From Stenotrophomonas koreensis (lineage in GTDB: Bacteria; Pseudomonadota; Gammaproteobacteria; Xanthomonadales; Xanthomonadaceae), in contig NZ_LDJH01000005.1 of the NCBI RefSeq assembly GCF_001431525.1, positions 124,001 through 188,000 on the forward strand: a DNA stretch of 64,000 bases, read 5' to 3'. Positions within the stretch are counted from its first letter, which is position 1; every line of letters starts with the position of its first letter. A model generated the notes under the pieces. That model ran no database searches. It worked only from the letters and a program-made list of their open reading frames with translations, and was not told the DNA's origin. The translations under genes were made by a program, and so were the position numbers. Below are positions 36,103 to 46,312 of this stretch, in pieces.

Positions 36103-37110
36103 GTGATTGAATTCCGTCAGATCCACAAGTCCTACCCGGTTGCCGGGCGCTCGCTCCAGGCCCTGGCGCCACTGGACCTTTCTGTGCGTGCCGGCGAGGT
36201 GTTCGGCATCATCGGCCATTCCGGTGCCGGCAAGTCGACCCTGATCCGCCTGATCAATGGCCTGGAACTGCCCAGCGGCGGCGAGTTGATCGTCGATGGC
36301 CAGTCCATCACCGCGCTGGACGCGGACGGCCTGCGCACCTTGCGCCGCCGGATCGGGATGATCTTCCAGCACTTCAACCTGCTTTCCAGCCGTACCGTGG
36401 CTGCCAATGTGGCCTTTCCACTGGAGCTGGCCGGTGAATCCAGGCCTGCCATTGCCGCGCGGGTGGCGGAATTGCTGGCCACCGTCGGCCTGACCGAGCA
36501 CGCCGACAAGTACCCGGCGCAGCTGTCCGGCGGGCAGAAGCAGCGCGTGGGCATTGCGCGCGCGCTGGCGACCCGGCCGTCGATCCTGCTCTGCGATGAG
36601 GCCACCAGCGCGCTGGACCCGCAGACCACCGCCCAGGTGCTGGAGCTGCTGGCGCGGATCAACCGCGAACTGGGCCTGACCATCGTGCTGATCACCCACG
36701 AGATGGACGTGATCCGCCGGGTCTGCGACCGGGTGGCGGTGCTCGATGCCGGCGTGGTGGTGGAGAGTGGCGCGGTGGCCGATGTGTTCCTGCATCCGCA
36801 GCACCCCACCACGCGCCGCTTTGTCAGCGAATACGAGCACAGCGACGAGGAGGCGATGCTGGCCGACCTGGCTGCCGCCGGTGGCCGGGTGGTGCGCCTG
36901 ACCTTTGTCGGCAGTGATACCTACCAGCCGTTGCTGGGCCGGATCGCGCGCGAGACCGGGGTCGATTACAGCATCCTTTCCGGGCGTATCGACCGTATCC
37001 GCGACACCCCGTACGGCCAGTTGATGCTGGCCCTGACCGGTGGTGATACCGCCGCGGCGCTGGCCGCGTTTGCTGCTGCCGGTGTCCATGTGCAGGAGGT
37101 GCAGGCATGA
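36103..37110 (+). CDS. metN: D/L-methionine ABC transporter ATP-binding protein
   Basis: The 335-residue ATPase of the MetNIQ methionine importer. It has Walker [11 protein letters not shown]-loop [20 protein letters not shown], signature [15 protein letters not shown] and Walker [14 protein letters not shown]. The C-terminal ~85 residues are the NIL/ACT-like regulatory domain that binds methionine and shuts the pump down. GTG 36103 gives [13 protein letters not shown]. No SAM or methionine riboswitch was seen in the short leader. The stop overlaps metI. Confidence 0.95.
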   Translation: MIEFRQIHKSYPVAGRSLQALAPLDLSVRAGEVFGIIGHSGAGKSTLIRLINGLELPSGGELIVDGQSITALDADGLRTLRRRIGMIFQHFNLLSSRTVAANVAFPLELAGESRPAIAARVAELLATVGLTEHADKYPAQLSGGQKQRVGIARALATRPSILLCDEATSALDPQTTAQVLELLARINRELGLTIVLITHEMDVIRRVCDRVAVLDAGVVVESGAVADVFLHPQHPTTRRFVSEYEHSDEEAMLADLAAAGGRVVRLTFVGSDTYQPLLGRIARETGVDYSILSGRIDRIRDTPYGQLMLALTGGDTAAALAAFAAAGVHVQEVQA

Positions 37111-37802
37111 ATCCGATGATCGCCGCCGCGGACGGTTTCTTCCGCCATCTGGATGCCGGCAAGTGGGCCGATATCGGCCAGGCCAGCATCGATACCCTGC
37201 TGATGCTCGCCGGCTCGCTGCCGCTGACCATCGCCATCGGCCTGCCGCTGGGCGTGGCGCTGTTTTTGACCGGCAGCCCGCAGCTGGGGCGCAGGCCGTG
37301 GCTGTATGGCGGGCTGGCGCTGGTGGTCAACCTGCTGCGCTCGGTGCCCTTCATCATCCTGATGATCGTGCTGATCCCGGTCACGCTGGCCTTGATGGGC
37401 ACCTCGCTGGGTGTGCGCGGGGCGATCCTGCCGCTGGTGATTGGCGCGGCGCCGTTCTATGCCCGGCTGGTGGAGACTGCCCTGCGCGAGGTCGACCGCG
37501 GCGTGGTCGAGGCCTCGCTGGCGATGGGCGCCACCACCTGGCAGCTGGTGACCCGGGTGCTGCTGCCCGAGGCGCGCCCGGGCCTGATCGCCGGGGCCAC
37601 GGTCACCGTGGTCGCGCTGGTCGGGTTCACCGCGATGGGCGGTGCGATCGGCTCCGGTGGCCTGGGCGATCTGGCCTTCCGTGATGGTTACCAGCGTTCG
37701 CATACCGATGTGGCCCTGGTCACCGTGGTCGCGCTGCTGGTGCTGGTCCAGCTGCTGCAGATGGCCGGCGACTGGCTGGTCACGCGCTACACCCGTCGCT
37801 GA
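37107..37802 (+). CDS. metI: Methionine ABC transporter permease
   Basis: A 231-residue permease with about five membrane segments. The coupling-loop signature is [25 protein letters not shown] (part: [19 protein letters not shown]), and [14 protein letters not shown] is typical of MetI. It pairs as a dimer with MetN. ATGA overlap with metN; metQ follows after 49 bases. Confidence 0.94.
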   Translation: MNPMIAAADGFFRHLDAGKWADIGQASIDTLLMLAGSLPLTIAIGLPLGVALFLTGSPQLGRRPWLYGGLALVVNLLRSVPFIILMIVLIPVTLALMGTSLGVRGAILPLVIGAAPFYARLVETALREVDRGVVEASLAMGATTWQLVTRVLLPEARPGLIAGATVTVVALVGFTAMGGAIGSGGLGDLAFRDGYQRSHTDVALVTVVALLVLVQLLQMAGDWLVTRYTRR

Positions 37803-37851
37803 GCGGTCTACACTTGCCGGCCACTCCCCCCGATTTTCACAGGACGTTTCG

Positions 37852-38646
37852 ATGATCAAGTTGTTGGCTCTTCCCGTGCTGGCGGTGACGCTGGCCCTGA
37901 CTGCCTGCGGCAAGCCGGCCGCGCAGGACGACAAGCTGGTGGTTGCCGCGACCGCGGTGCCGCATGCGGAGATCCTGGAGGTGGTCAAGCCGCTGCTGGC
38001 CGAACAGGGCCTGAGCCTGGAGGTGCGCGTGTTCAATGACTACGTGCAGCCCAACGACCAGCTGGTGCAGGGTCAGGTCGATGTCAATTACTTCCAGACC
38101 GAACCCTACCTGGATGCCTACAACGCCGACCGCGGTACCGCGCTGGTGACCGTCACCGGGGTGCATATCGAGCCGTTCGGTGCCTATTCGCGTCGCTACA
38201 CCGCGCTGGACCAGCTGCCGGTCGGGGCCGATGTGGTGATCCCGAATGACCCGTCCAACAACAGCCGTGCGCTGATCCTGCTGCATACCGCCGGGGTGAT
38301 CACCCTGGCCGACCCGTCCAATGCGCTGTCCACCCAGCGCGACATCACTGCCAACCCGAAGCAGCTGAAGTTCCGCGAGCTGGATTCGGCGATGCTGCCG
38401 CGGGTGCTCGACCAGGTCGACCTGGCGCTGATCAACACCAACTACGCGCTGGATGCCGGGCTGAAGCCGACCGAGGATGCGCTGGCGATCGAATCGGCGG
38501 AATCGCCGTATGTGAACTTCCTGGTCTCGCGCGTGGACAACAATGACGATGCGCGCGTGCAGCAGCTGGCGACGGCACTGACCAGCCCGCAGGTCAAGGC
38601 CTTCATCGAGCAGAAATACGCCGGCGCGGTGCTGCCGGCGTTCTGA
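37852..38646 (+). CDS. metQ: Methionine-binding lipoprotein MetQ
   Basis: A 264-residue NlpA-family substrate-binding lipoprotein (lipobox LTAC, then GKPA). VAATAVPHAEILEVVKPLL and VNYFQTEPYLDAYN are the methionine-binding signatures, and NDPSNNSRALILL lines the ligand site. ATG 37852 follows ACAGGA. A TACACT -10-like element sits at 37809, so metQ may also have its own promoter within metNIQ. Confidence 0.94.
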   Translation: MIKLLALPVLAVTLALTACGKPAAQDDKLVVAATAVPHAEILEVVKPLLAEQGLSLEVRVFNDYVQPNDQLVQGQVDVNYFQTEPYLDAYNADRGTALVTVTGVHIEPFGAYSRRYTALDQLPVGADVVIPNDPSNNSRALILLHTAGVITLADPSNALSTQRDITANPKQLKFRELDSAMLPRVLDQVDLALINTNYALDAGLKPTEDALAIESAESPYVNFLVSRVDNNDDARVQQLATALTSPQVKAFIEQKYAGAVLPAF

Positions 38647-38655
38647 GCCGGGCGC

Positions 38656-39207
38656 ATGCCACTGCTGCTGGCCCTGCCGCTGTCCATCGCGCTGCTGCTG
38701 GTGCTGCTGCTGGCGTTGTGGCCGCTGGCTTTCTACCTGCGTCTGCGTCGCGGCACCTCGCCCCGCCAGCTGCAGCGCTGGCCGCTGCGGTTGCAGCTGG
38801 CCGGCTGTCTGCTTTCGGCCTCAACCCTGTTGCTGATCGCCCTGGTGGCCGGTTACTGGTGGCCCGGAGCCTTGTTGCATGCCGCTGGTGGGATGGCCTG
38901 CGGCATCGTGCTGGGCCTTCTGGCACGGTTGCCGGCACGCGTGTTGTCCGGGCCGGGCGGGGTGTTCGTCACCCCCAGCCGCGGGTTCGTCTGGGGCCTG
39001 CTGGCGGTGGTGGTGCTGCGCCTGGGCGCGGGCCTGTGGCTGAGCCTGCAGGTGATGCTGGCTGGCGCCAGCTGGCCGGTGAGCGGTTGGATGAGCCACG
39101 CCGGCCTGCTCGGGCTGGCGGCGCTGCTGGTGGGCAGTGCGCTGGGCAATGTGTGCTGGATGAGCCATGAGCTGAGCCGGCAGCAGCGGCTTTATCGACG
39201 CCGCTGA
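38656..39207 (+). CDS. Membrane protein of unknown function downstream of metQ
   Basis: Not recognised with confidence. The 183-residue product has about five hydrophobic segments: 1-27, 45-65, 72-92, 110-137 and 145-165, separated by short Arg-rich loops (YLRLRRGTSPRQLQRWPLR). A conserved-looking loop is FVTPSRGFVWGLL. The C-terminus is basic (SRQQRLYRRR). It starts nine bases after metQ, so it is probably in the methionine operon, but no link to methionine is visible in the sequence. Confidence 0.65.
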   Translation: MPLLLALPLSIALLLVLLLALWPLAFYLRLRRGTSPRQLQRWPLRLQLAGCLLSASTLLLIALVAGYWWPGALLHAAGGMACGIVLGLLARLPARVLSGPGGVFVTPSRGFVWGLLAVVVLRLGAGLWLSLQVMLAGASWPVSGWMSHAGLLGLAALLVGSALGNVCWMSHELSRQQRLYRRR

Positions 39208-39279
39208 AGCCCTGGTGATGGTCGGTTCAGCGGGTCATGCCAGGATTCGGCGCGGCTGGATGGCACGAGCATCCGTTTT

Positions 39280-39327
39280 CGAGGACGACCTCGCCCGTGG
39301 TGGGAACTGTTTGCCGGGACGACCCGG
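39280..39327 (+). promoter_or_regulatory. Guanidine-II (mini-ykkC) riboswitch
   Basis: Two small hairpins with identical ACGA loops: CGAGG-ACGA-CCTCG (39280-39293) and CCGGG-ACGA-CCCGG (39314-39327), joined by 20 bases. Paired hairpins with ACGR loops flanked by GG and CC define the guanidine-II class. The gdx ribosome-binding site AAGGAGG begins nine bases after the second hairpin, fitting translational control: guanidine joins the two loops and frees the site. Confidence 0.93.
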
Positions 39328-39350
39328 GTCTATCGAAAGGAGGGCCCGTG

Positions 39351-39668
39351 ATGGCCTGGATCTACCTGTTGTTGGCTGGCCTGCTGGAAGTGGTGTGGGC
39401 CTGTTCGATGAAGCTGTCGGACGGTTTCAGCAAACCGGTGCCGGCCACCATCACCATCGTCACCATGATTGGCAGCTTTGCCTTGCTGTCCCTGGCGATG
39501 CGCTCACTGCCGCTGGGCACGGCCTATACGATCTGGACCGGTATTGGTGCCGTGGGTGCCTTCGTGCTGGGTATCGTTGCACTGGGCGAGCCGGTCACCC
39601 CGCTGCGGATCACGGCGGCGGTCCTGATTGTCAGCGGGCTGGTGCTGATGAAACTGTCCGCGACCTGA
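39351..39668 (+). CDS. gdx: Guanidinium exporter Gdx (SugE), SMR family
   Basis: A 105-residue small multidrug-resistance protein with four membrane helices, working as an antiparallel dimer that swaps guanidinium for protons. AWIYLLLAGLLEVVWACSMK contains the essential membrane Glu; LPLGTAYTIWTGIGAVGAF is the Gdx-type signature. ATG 39351 sits seven bases after AAGGAGG; GTG 39348 is also in frame. The upstream guanidine-II riboswitch strongly supports guanidinium rather than general drug export. Confidence 0.95.
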   Translation: MAWIYLLLAGLLEVVWACSMKLSDGFSKPVPATITIVTMIGSFALLSLAMRSLPLGTAYTIWTGIGAVGAFVLGIVALGEPVTPLRITAAVLIVSGLVLMKLSAT

Positions 39669-39675
39669 TGCAGAC

Positions 39676-39705
39676 AAAAGGCCGGCCCCGCAGGGCCGGC
39701 CTTTT
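39676..39705. terminator. Bidirectional intrinsic terminator, gdx / OmpW
   Basis: AAAAGGCCGGCCC, loop CGCA, GGGCCGGCCTTTT: a 13-bp stem with A and T flanks, between convergent genes. Confidence 0.92.
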
Positions 39706-39724
39706 GCCTGTCCATCAGGCGGGC

Positions 39725-40351
39725 TCAGAAACGGGCGCCGATGCCCAGGCCCACCACCCACGGGTCCAGCTTCAGATCGCTGCCGCTGCCCTGGCCACCC
39801 ACGGTCAGCTCCGGTCGGGCATGCAGGTAACGCGCATCGGCGCGTACAAACCAGGTCGGGTTGATGTTCATGTCCACACCGACGGTGCCGATGGCGCCCT
39901 TGGCGGTTTCCACCCCGACATGCAGCCCGTCCAGTGCCGGGATGTCCTCGTTGCTGAAGTTGGATTCGTAGTAACCCACACCGACAAACGGGCGGAAGGT
40001 GGTGTCGGCCTGGCCGAAGTGGTACTGCGCGCTCAGGGCCAGCGGCTGCTGCTCCACGGTGCCCAGCTTGGCGCCGGTATCGCTGTTGACCCGGTGATTG
40101 AATTTATCGGCCGCGCCCCACAGCTCGACGGCGAAATTGTCATTGAGGTACCAGCTGGCGCTCAGGGTCGGTGCCGGGTCGCCATCGATATCGCCGATGC
40201 CTGCACCTGCATCGCCCTTGGGCTGCAGATGGGCGATCCCGCCGACCACGGCAAAACGCTTGCCCGAAGCTGTATCGGTGTTGTCCTGGGCGAAGGCGGG
40301 GGCGGCAATCACGGTGGCAGTGGCCAACGCCAGAGCGGTGATGATGCGCAT
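39725..40351 (-). CDS. OmpW-family outer-membrane protein
   Basis: A 208-residue predicted eight-stranded beta-barrel. The signal peptide ends PAFAQ; the mature part has alternating beta strands with turns of Asp/Asn and ends in GLGIGARF, the C-terminal Phe needed for barrel assembly. PTLSASWYLNDNFAVELW and FRPFVGVGYYE are OmpW family motifs. OmpW proteins pass small hydrophobic compounds. The ATG at 40351 follows a GGAG site on the minus strand (AAAGGAGACTCCCC). Confidence 0.88.
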   Translation of the reverse strand: MRIITALALATATVIAAPAFAQDNTDTASGKRFAVVGGIAHLQPKGDAGAGIGDIDGDPAPTLSASWYLNDNFAVELWGAADKFNHRVNSDTGAKLGTVEQQPLALSAQYHFGQADTTFRPFVGVGYYESNFSNEDIPALDGLHVGVETAKGAIGTVGVDMNINPTWFVRADARYLHARPELTVGGQGSGSDLKLDPWVVGLGIGARF

Positions 40352-40578
40352 GGGGAGTCTCCTTTTCTAACCTGTTGCTGGGGTCGTGATCATTGCGATG
40401 GTTCGCGCTGCAGGGCGTTGGCCGTCGCAAGACCGGGCCATGCTGGCGCGGATTGAATGAATGTTTGCCGACAATCGACGTTCAACCAGGGCTCATTCAG
40501 GCGCGGCGGCGAGCAGCGGCGACGCTGCGGCAGTGATGGCTGCCAAGGTGTTCATTGGTGTCACGGGAGTGTGATGAA

Positions 40579-41118
40579 ATGCAGGTGTTACAAGGCTTTT
40601 CTGCGCAGGTTGCCAGCAACACGCGGGTATTGATCCTGGGGTCCATGCCCGGCACGGCTTCGTTGACGGCAGGGCAGTACTACGCCCACCCGCGCAACCG
40701 TTTCTGGCCGGTGATGCAGGCGGTGTGCGGGGTGGATGCCCAGCTGGCCTACCCGCAACGGCTGCAGGCCCTGCAGGGCCGGGGGGTGGGGCTGTGGGAC
40801 GTGCTGGCGCGCTGCCAGCGCCAGGGCAGTCTGGATTCAGCCATCCGCCGGCAAAGCGAAGTTGCGGTGGATCTGCCCGGTTTATTGCCGCATTGCCCGC
40901 AATTGGCGTTGATCGTCTGCAATGGCACCGCCGCCGCGCGGCTGTATTCCCGGCATCTGCAGGCGGCGGTCCTGGCCCTGCGTCCCGGGCTGGAAATGCT
41001 GGCACTGCCATCCACCAGCCCGGCCAATGCCTCCTGTTCATTGGCTGCGTTGGCCGTGCACTGGCAGCCGCTGCGCAGCTGGCTGCTGCCGATGGGGCCG
41101 GTACAGCAGGGGCAATGA
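40579..41118 (+). CDS. DNA-deoxyinosine glycosylase (UDG superfamily, family 6 type)
   Basis: A 179-residue base-excision repair enzyme. TRVLILGSMPGTASL followed by YYAHPRNRFWPVM is the hallmark of the hypoxanthine-DNA glycosylase group within the uracil-DNA glycosylase superfamily; LPSTSPANA near residue 153 is the second active-site motif. It probably removes hypoxanthine (deaminated adenine) from DNA. ATG 40579 has GGGAG eight bases before it. It stands alone between OmpW and aceF. Confidence 0.85.
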   Translation: MQVLQGFSAQVASNTRVLILGSMPGTASLTAGQYYAHPRNRFWPVMQAVCGVDAQLAYPQRLQALQGRGVGLWDVLARCQRQGSLDSAIRRQSEVAVDLPGLLPHCPQLALIVCNGTAAARLYSRHLQAAVLALRPGLEMLALPSTSPANASCSLAALAVHWQPLRSWLLPMGPVQQGQ

Positions 41119-41166
41119 ATGCTGCAACCGCACATGGATTGTGTGACGGCCAGAGTGTTTGACCGG

Positions 41167-41195
41167 TTGGCACCGCTGCGTGGGCGGACCACAAT
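41167..41195 (+). promoter_or_regulatory. aceF promoter
   Basis: TTGGCA (41167-41172), 17-base spacer, CACAAT (41190-41195). Downstream are two short palindromes in AT-rich DNA, TTAATTAA (41202-41209) and TACATATGTA (41210-41219), around the expected transcript start; they could be an operator. GGAG precedes the ATG at 41233. Confidence 0.6.
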
Positions 41196-41232
41196 ACGGC
41201 GTTAATTAATACATATGTACTCGGAGTAGCCC

Positions 41233-42600
41233 ATGGCGCAAATCAAAGAAGCACGTGTCCCGGACATCGGTGACTACAGTGATGTCCCGGTGATTGAAGT
41301 GCTGGTGGCTGTGGGCGACACCGTTGCCAAGGACCAGGGGTTGGTAACCCTCGAGTCGGACAAGGCGACGCTGGAAGTGCCTTCGGCCTTTGCCGGTGTG
41401 GTGCGCGAGATCAAGGTCAAGCTCGGTGACAGCCTGTCCGAAGGCGCGCTGGTGGCGATGATCGAAGTGGCCGAAGACGCGGCCGACACCGCCCCGGCAC
41501 CGGTAGCCGCCGCACCTGCACCGGCACCTGCACCTGCACCTGCACCTGTACCTGTACCTGTACCGGCACCGGCACCGACGCCCGCACCCGCACCCGCCGC
41601 TGTGACCGCCCCGGCACCGGCAGCCAGCGAACCCAGCAGCCCGCCGGTGGCGTTCACTGCCGATGCGGTGCTGCCGGCCAAGGTTCCTTACGCCAGCCCG
41701 GCAGTGCGCGTGTTTGCGCGCGAGCTGGGGGTGGATCTGCTGCAGGTCACCGGCAGTGAGCAGGGCGGTCGTATTACCCGGGCTGATGTGCAGAAGTTCG
41801 TCAAGGCCGCACTGACCGCTGGCGCTGCAACGGCTGGCAGCAACGTCGGGGCCGGCAATGGGCTGAACCTGCTGCCGTGGCCGAAGGTGGACTTCGCCAA
41901 GTTCGGTGAGATCGACACCCAGCCGCTGAGCCGCATCCAGAAGATTTCCGGTGCCAACCTGGCGCGCAACTGGGCCATGATTCCGCACGTCACCCAGTTC
42001 GACCAGGCCGACATCACCGGGCTGGAAGCCCTGCGCGTGCAGCTGAACAAGGAAAACGAAAAGTCCGGCATCAAGCTGACGATGCTGGCGTTTTTGATCA
42101 AGGCCAGTGCCGCGGCGCTGAAGCAGTTCCCGCAGTTCAACGCCTCGCTCGACGCCTCGGGCGAGAACCTGGTGCTGAAGAAGTACTTCCATATCGGTTT
42201 TGCCGCCGACACCCCGAACGGGCTGGTGGTGCCGGTGATCCGTGATGTCGACCGCAAGGGCGTGCTGCAGATTGCCCAGGAAACCGCCGAACTGGCCAGG
42301 AAGGCGCGCGACGGCAAGCTCGGCCCGGCCGACATGCAGGGCGGCTGTTTCTCGATCTCCTCGCTTGGTGGCATCGGCGGTACCGCCTTCACTCCGATCA
42401 TCAATGCACCGGAAGTGGCCATCCTCGGCGTGTCCAAGTCGAGCATGCAGCCGGTCTGGAATGGCAGCGCGTTCGAGCCGCGGCTGACCCTGCCGTTGTC
42501 GCTGAGCTATGACCATCGCGTCATCGACGGCGCTGCCGCCGCCCGCTTCACCAGCTACCTGGGCAACGTGCTGGCCGACATGCGCCGGGTGCTGCTGTGA
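41233..42600 (+). CDS. aceF: Pyruvate dehydrogenase E2, dihydrolipoyllysine acetyltransferase
   Basis: The 455-residue core subunit that passes the acetyl group from E1 to CoA. It has one lipoyl domain (lipoylated Lys44 in ESDKATLEVP), a long Ala/Pro/Val swinging linker at about residues 84-135, a peripheral subunit-binding domain at about 150-190 (ASPAVRVFARELGVDLLQV), and the catalytic domain with SYDHRVIDGA (His428, Asp432). The E1 gene aceE is not next to it. A GTG gene and then lpdA follow in the same operon. Confidence 0.95.
   Translation: MAQIKEARVPDIGDYSDVPVIEVLVAVGDTVAKDQGLVTLESDKATLEVPSAFAGVVREIKVKLGDSLSEGALVAMIEVAEDAADTAPAPVAAAPAPAPAPAPAPVPVPVPAPAPTPAPAPAAVTAPAPAASEPSSPPVAFTADAVLPAKVPYASPAVRVFARELGVDLLQVTGSEQGGRITRADVQKFVKAALTAGAATAGSNVGAGNGLNLLPWPKVDFAKFGEIDTQPLSRIQKISGANLARNWAMIPHVTQFDQADITGLEALRVQLNKENEKSGIKLTMLAFLIKASAAALKQFPQFNASLDASGENLVLKKYFHIGFAADTPNGLVVPVIRDVDRKGVLQIAQETAELARKARDGKLGPADMQGGCFSISSLGGIGGTAFTPIINAPEVAILGVSKSSMQPVWNGSAFEPRLTLPLSLSYDHRVIDGAAAARFTSYLGNVLADMRRVLL
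41513..41608 (+). repeat. Hexanucleotide repeat array in aceF linker
   Basis: Tandem six-base units (CACCTG and CACCGG with variants such as TACCTG and CGCACC) encode Pro-Ala and Pro-Val pairs in the flexible linker. Five near-perfect CACCTG units are followed by TACCTG units and then more diverged copies. Such arrays can change length by slippage without breaking the frame. Confidence 0.8.
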
Positions 42601-43241
42601 GTGCAGGGCTGCGTGGTATCTGCCTGGCCCTGCTGGCGGCCGCGCCGCTGGCCCAGGCCCAGGTCTGCACGCTGGACATGGGCCCCGGCTGGCCGGCGGC
42701 CACCGGCAATTACGGCCAGGCCGCGGTGAGCCTGCTTGGTGGCGAGCATGCCGATGGTATTGCCTGGTTGTCGTTGCCCAAGCGTGGCAGCGAAAGCCAG
42801 CTGCAGCTGGCGCCCGATGAGCAGGGCCAGTGGTGGGTAGTCCGGGCCCGAGCCGAGGAGCGCATTCACCACATCAGCAACGACCGCAACAGTTTTGGTG
42901 TCCAGCTGCGGCTGGAGCAGCAGCCGGAGATCGAGCGCGCCCCGATTCCCGCCGAACTGGCGCAGCGCATCCTGGCGCACTGGCAGCGGGTACTGGCCCA
43001 GGTCCAGATGGCCGAGCGGGCCCCGGTGATGGGCGAGGAGGATATCTTCTCGCTGCAGCTCAATGGCCAGCGCTACAGCGGCCGTGAACCCGGCTGCAGT
43101 GCCCTGGTGCGACTGCTGGACCAGCGCGCCCTGCTCGAGGAGCTGGCCGGCAGCAAGGAAAAGAAACACGAAAAGCGCTACGAGGCGATCGGCCGCGCGC
43201 TGGACAAATACGACGAACGGGTTGCCGAAGGCAAGGCCTGA
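42597..43241 (+). CDS. Secreted protein of unknown function inside the aceF-lpdA operon
   Basis: Not recognised. The 214-residue product has a likely signal peptide (GLRGICLALLAAAPLAQAQ). The mature part starts VCTLDMGPGWPAATGNYG, carries beta-type segments and a second Cys in EPGCSALVRLL, so one disulfide is possible. The C-terminal ~35 residues are a charged helix (KEKKHEKRYEAIGRALDKYD). GTG 42597 overlaps the aceF stop, and lpdA follows after 15 bases, so it is co-transcribed with cytosolic enzyme subunits although it appears to be exported. Confidence 0.7.
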   Translation: MSAGLRGICLALLAAAPLAQAQVCTLDMGPGWPAATGNYGQAAVSLLGGEHADGIAWLSLPKRGSESQLQLAPDEQGQWWVVRARAEERIHHISNDRNSFGVQLRLEQQPEIERAPIPAELAQRILAHWQRVLAQVQMAERAPVMGEEDIFSLQLNGQRYSGREPGCSALVRLLDQRALLEELAGSKEKKHEKRYEAIGRALDKYDERVAEGKA

Positions 43242-43256
43242 GGCGCGGAGACACAC

Positions 43257-45050
<1,794 letters not shown>

Positions 45051-45053
45051 ACG

Positions 45054-45080
45054 AAAAAGCCCGGCATTGCCGGGCTTTTT
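45054..45080. terminator. Intrinsic terminator, lpdA / DUF2061
   Basis: AAAAAGCCCGGC, loop ATT, GCCGGGCTTTTT plus one more T: a 12-bp stem with a run of six T. Bidirectional between convergent genes. Confidence 0.93.
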
Positions 45081-45097
45081 TCATCCTGGTGGTGTGC

Positions 45098-45322
45098 TCA
45101 GGTATGGCAGTGATGGCGGGCAAGTACGGCGTCACCGGCATCGGCTGCGCGCGGTGTTTGCCGGCGCTGCCAGAGTTTTTCGTGGAAATGAAAGGCCACG
45201 GTATTGCACAGCGGCTCGACCAGTGCCAATGCACCGCCCACACGCCAGTCGCCACTGATCGCCCAGCCGACCACGAAGGCCACGCTGAAGTGCAGGCAGG
45301 CAAAGCTCAGGGTCTTGCGCAT
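45098..45322 (-). CDS. DUF2061 family small membrane protein
   Basis: A 74-residue protein of the DUF2061 family: MRKTLSFACLHFSVAFVVGW, AISGDWRVGGALALVEPLCN and TVAFHFHEKLW match the two-helix family pattern with its conserved Glu, Pro and HEK. ATG 45322 was chosen because the family starts with (R)KT; the frame extends upstream to 45391. The last ~22 residues are a Arg/Ala/His tail outside the family domain. Function is unknown. Confidence 0.8.
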   Translation of the reverse strand: MRKTLSFACLHFSVAFVVGWAISGDWRVGGALALVEPLCNTVAFHFHEKLWQRRQTPRAADAGDAVLARHHCHT

Positions 45323-45822
45323 ATCGGTCAGACACGGGGAAGGGCAGATCACTGTGCGCCGCCGTCGCTGTTGGCGTCCAATTGAATGCACACCGGTTGG
45401 CCATAGCTGCCGGCTATGGATTTTCTGCCAATGTCCAACGCTGGTACGAAAGGTAGCGGCAACCTCGGCGGATAGCCGTATCGGCCGCGGCTGCTGCGTG
45501 CTGGAAGGGGTGCGCCGCCGATGGCCGTTGCCGTGGTCTGCCTGTAGTGGTGCAACGGCGTTGTGCGGGGGTACCTGCCCGTGCAGGGCCCCCAGCTGCC
45601 GCTGATGGCCCTACTGCGGCGGCGGTTACGCGCTGCCGGGCGTGGCTTGCCGCTCTGTCCGGGGGAGGGGGTGGCACAAGGCACCGGTGCGCATGCTGCA
45701 GCCGGGAGCAGCCAACAACGTGAAACCTGTTTGTGCGGTTTTGCCCATTTTTGTCTAGTTCTATTAATGGAAACCTATGAAAATCAGCAGCTTGTCCTGA
45801 TCGGGTGGTATCGGTAAGGCGG
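45323..45822. other. Long intergenic region before the atp operon
   Basis: About 500 bases with no supported gene. The left 350 bases are GC-rich with several open frames of poor, Arg-rich composition. From about 45730 the DNA becomes AT-rich (runs CATTTTTGTCTAG and CTATTAATGG), as expected upstream of a strong promoter. No tRNA, riboswitch or strong hairpin was recognised. Confidence 0.5.
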
Positions 45823-45852
45823 TTGTCTAGCAAAATGCCTCCTTGCTATACT
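45823..45852 (+). promoter_or_regulatory. Promoter of the atp operon
   Basis: TTGTCT (45823-45828), 18-base spacer, TATACT (45847-45852), with TGC directly before the -10 (extended -10). The AT-rich stretch upstream could act as an UP element. Predicted transcript start is near 45859. Confidence 0.75.
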
Positions 45853-45914
45853 CTCGCAGCTCGACGGGTAGCTGCATGACTGCATACCCGGTCCCTTCCT
45901 CGATACTTGGCTGG

Positions 45915-46286
45915 ATGTTGATGCTGAACTCCGTAGATGCGGGTCGGCGGCTGATGTTGCGTGCGGCGGTATATCCGTTCCTCGCAGTAGTGGCTCTGGC
46001 CCTGGTATTCCTGCTGATCAGCACCACCCACGCCATCGCGGCGTTGGCCTCTGGTCTGGCAGTCGTGGCTGGGGGTTGGCTTGCTGCGCGCATCGCTTTG
46101 AACGGCGGCGCGCAGGCTGCGACGGCTGCCGTTGGTCGGCTGGTTGCGGCAATGGTGTTGAAATGGGTTCTGGTGATCGGCGTTCTGGCCATTGGCATCA
46201 TCCAGTTCCGTTTTCCGCCGATGGCACTGCTTGCAGGCATTGCCGTCGGAATGATGTTCCAGGTGCTGGCTCTGGCCAGACGTTGA
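45915..46286 (+). CDS. atpI: ATP synthase subunit I
   Basis: A 123-residue membrane protein with four hydrophobic helices, as in AtpI, which helps assemble the c-ring. MLMLNSVDAGRRLMLRAAVY fits the family start. ATG 45915 was taken; 45921 is equally possible, and ATG 45876 would add codons rare in this genome (ATA, CTT), which suggests leader rather than coding sequence. No start has a strong ribosome-binding site. It opens the nine-gene atp operon, 26 bases before atpB. Confidence 0.82.
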   Translation: MLMLNSVDAGRRLMLRAAVYPFLAVVALALVFLLISTTHAIAALASGLAVVAGGWLAARIALNGGAQAATAAVGRLVAAMVLKWVLVIGVLAIGIIQFRFPPMALLAGIAVGMMFQVLALARR

Positions 46287-46312
46287 TCGCATTCAAATAA
46301 GGTTCCGGACAC

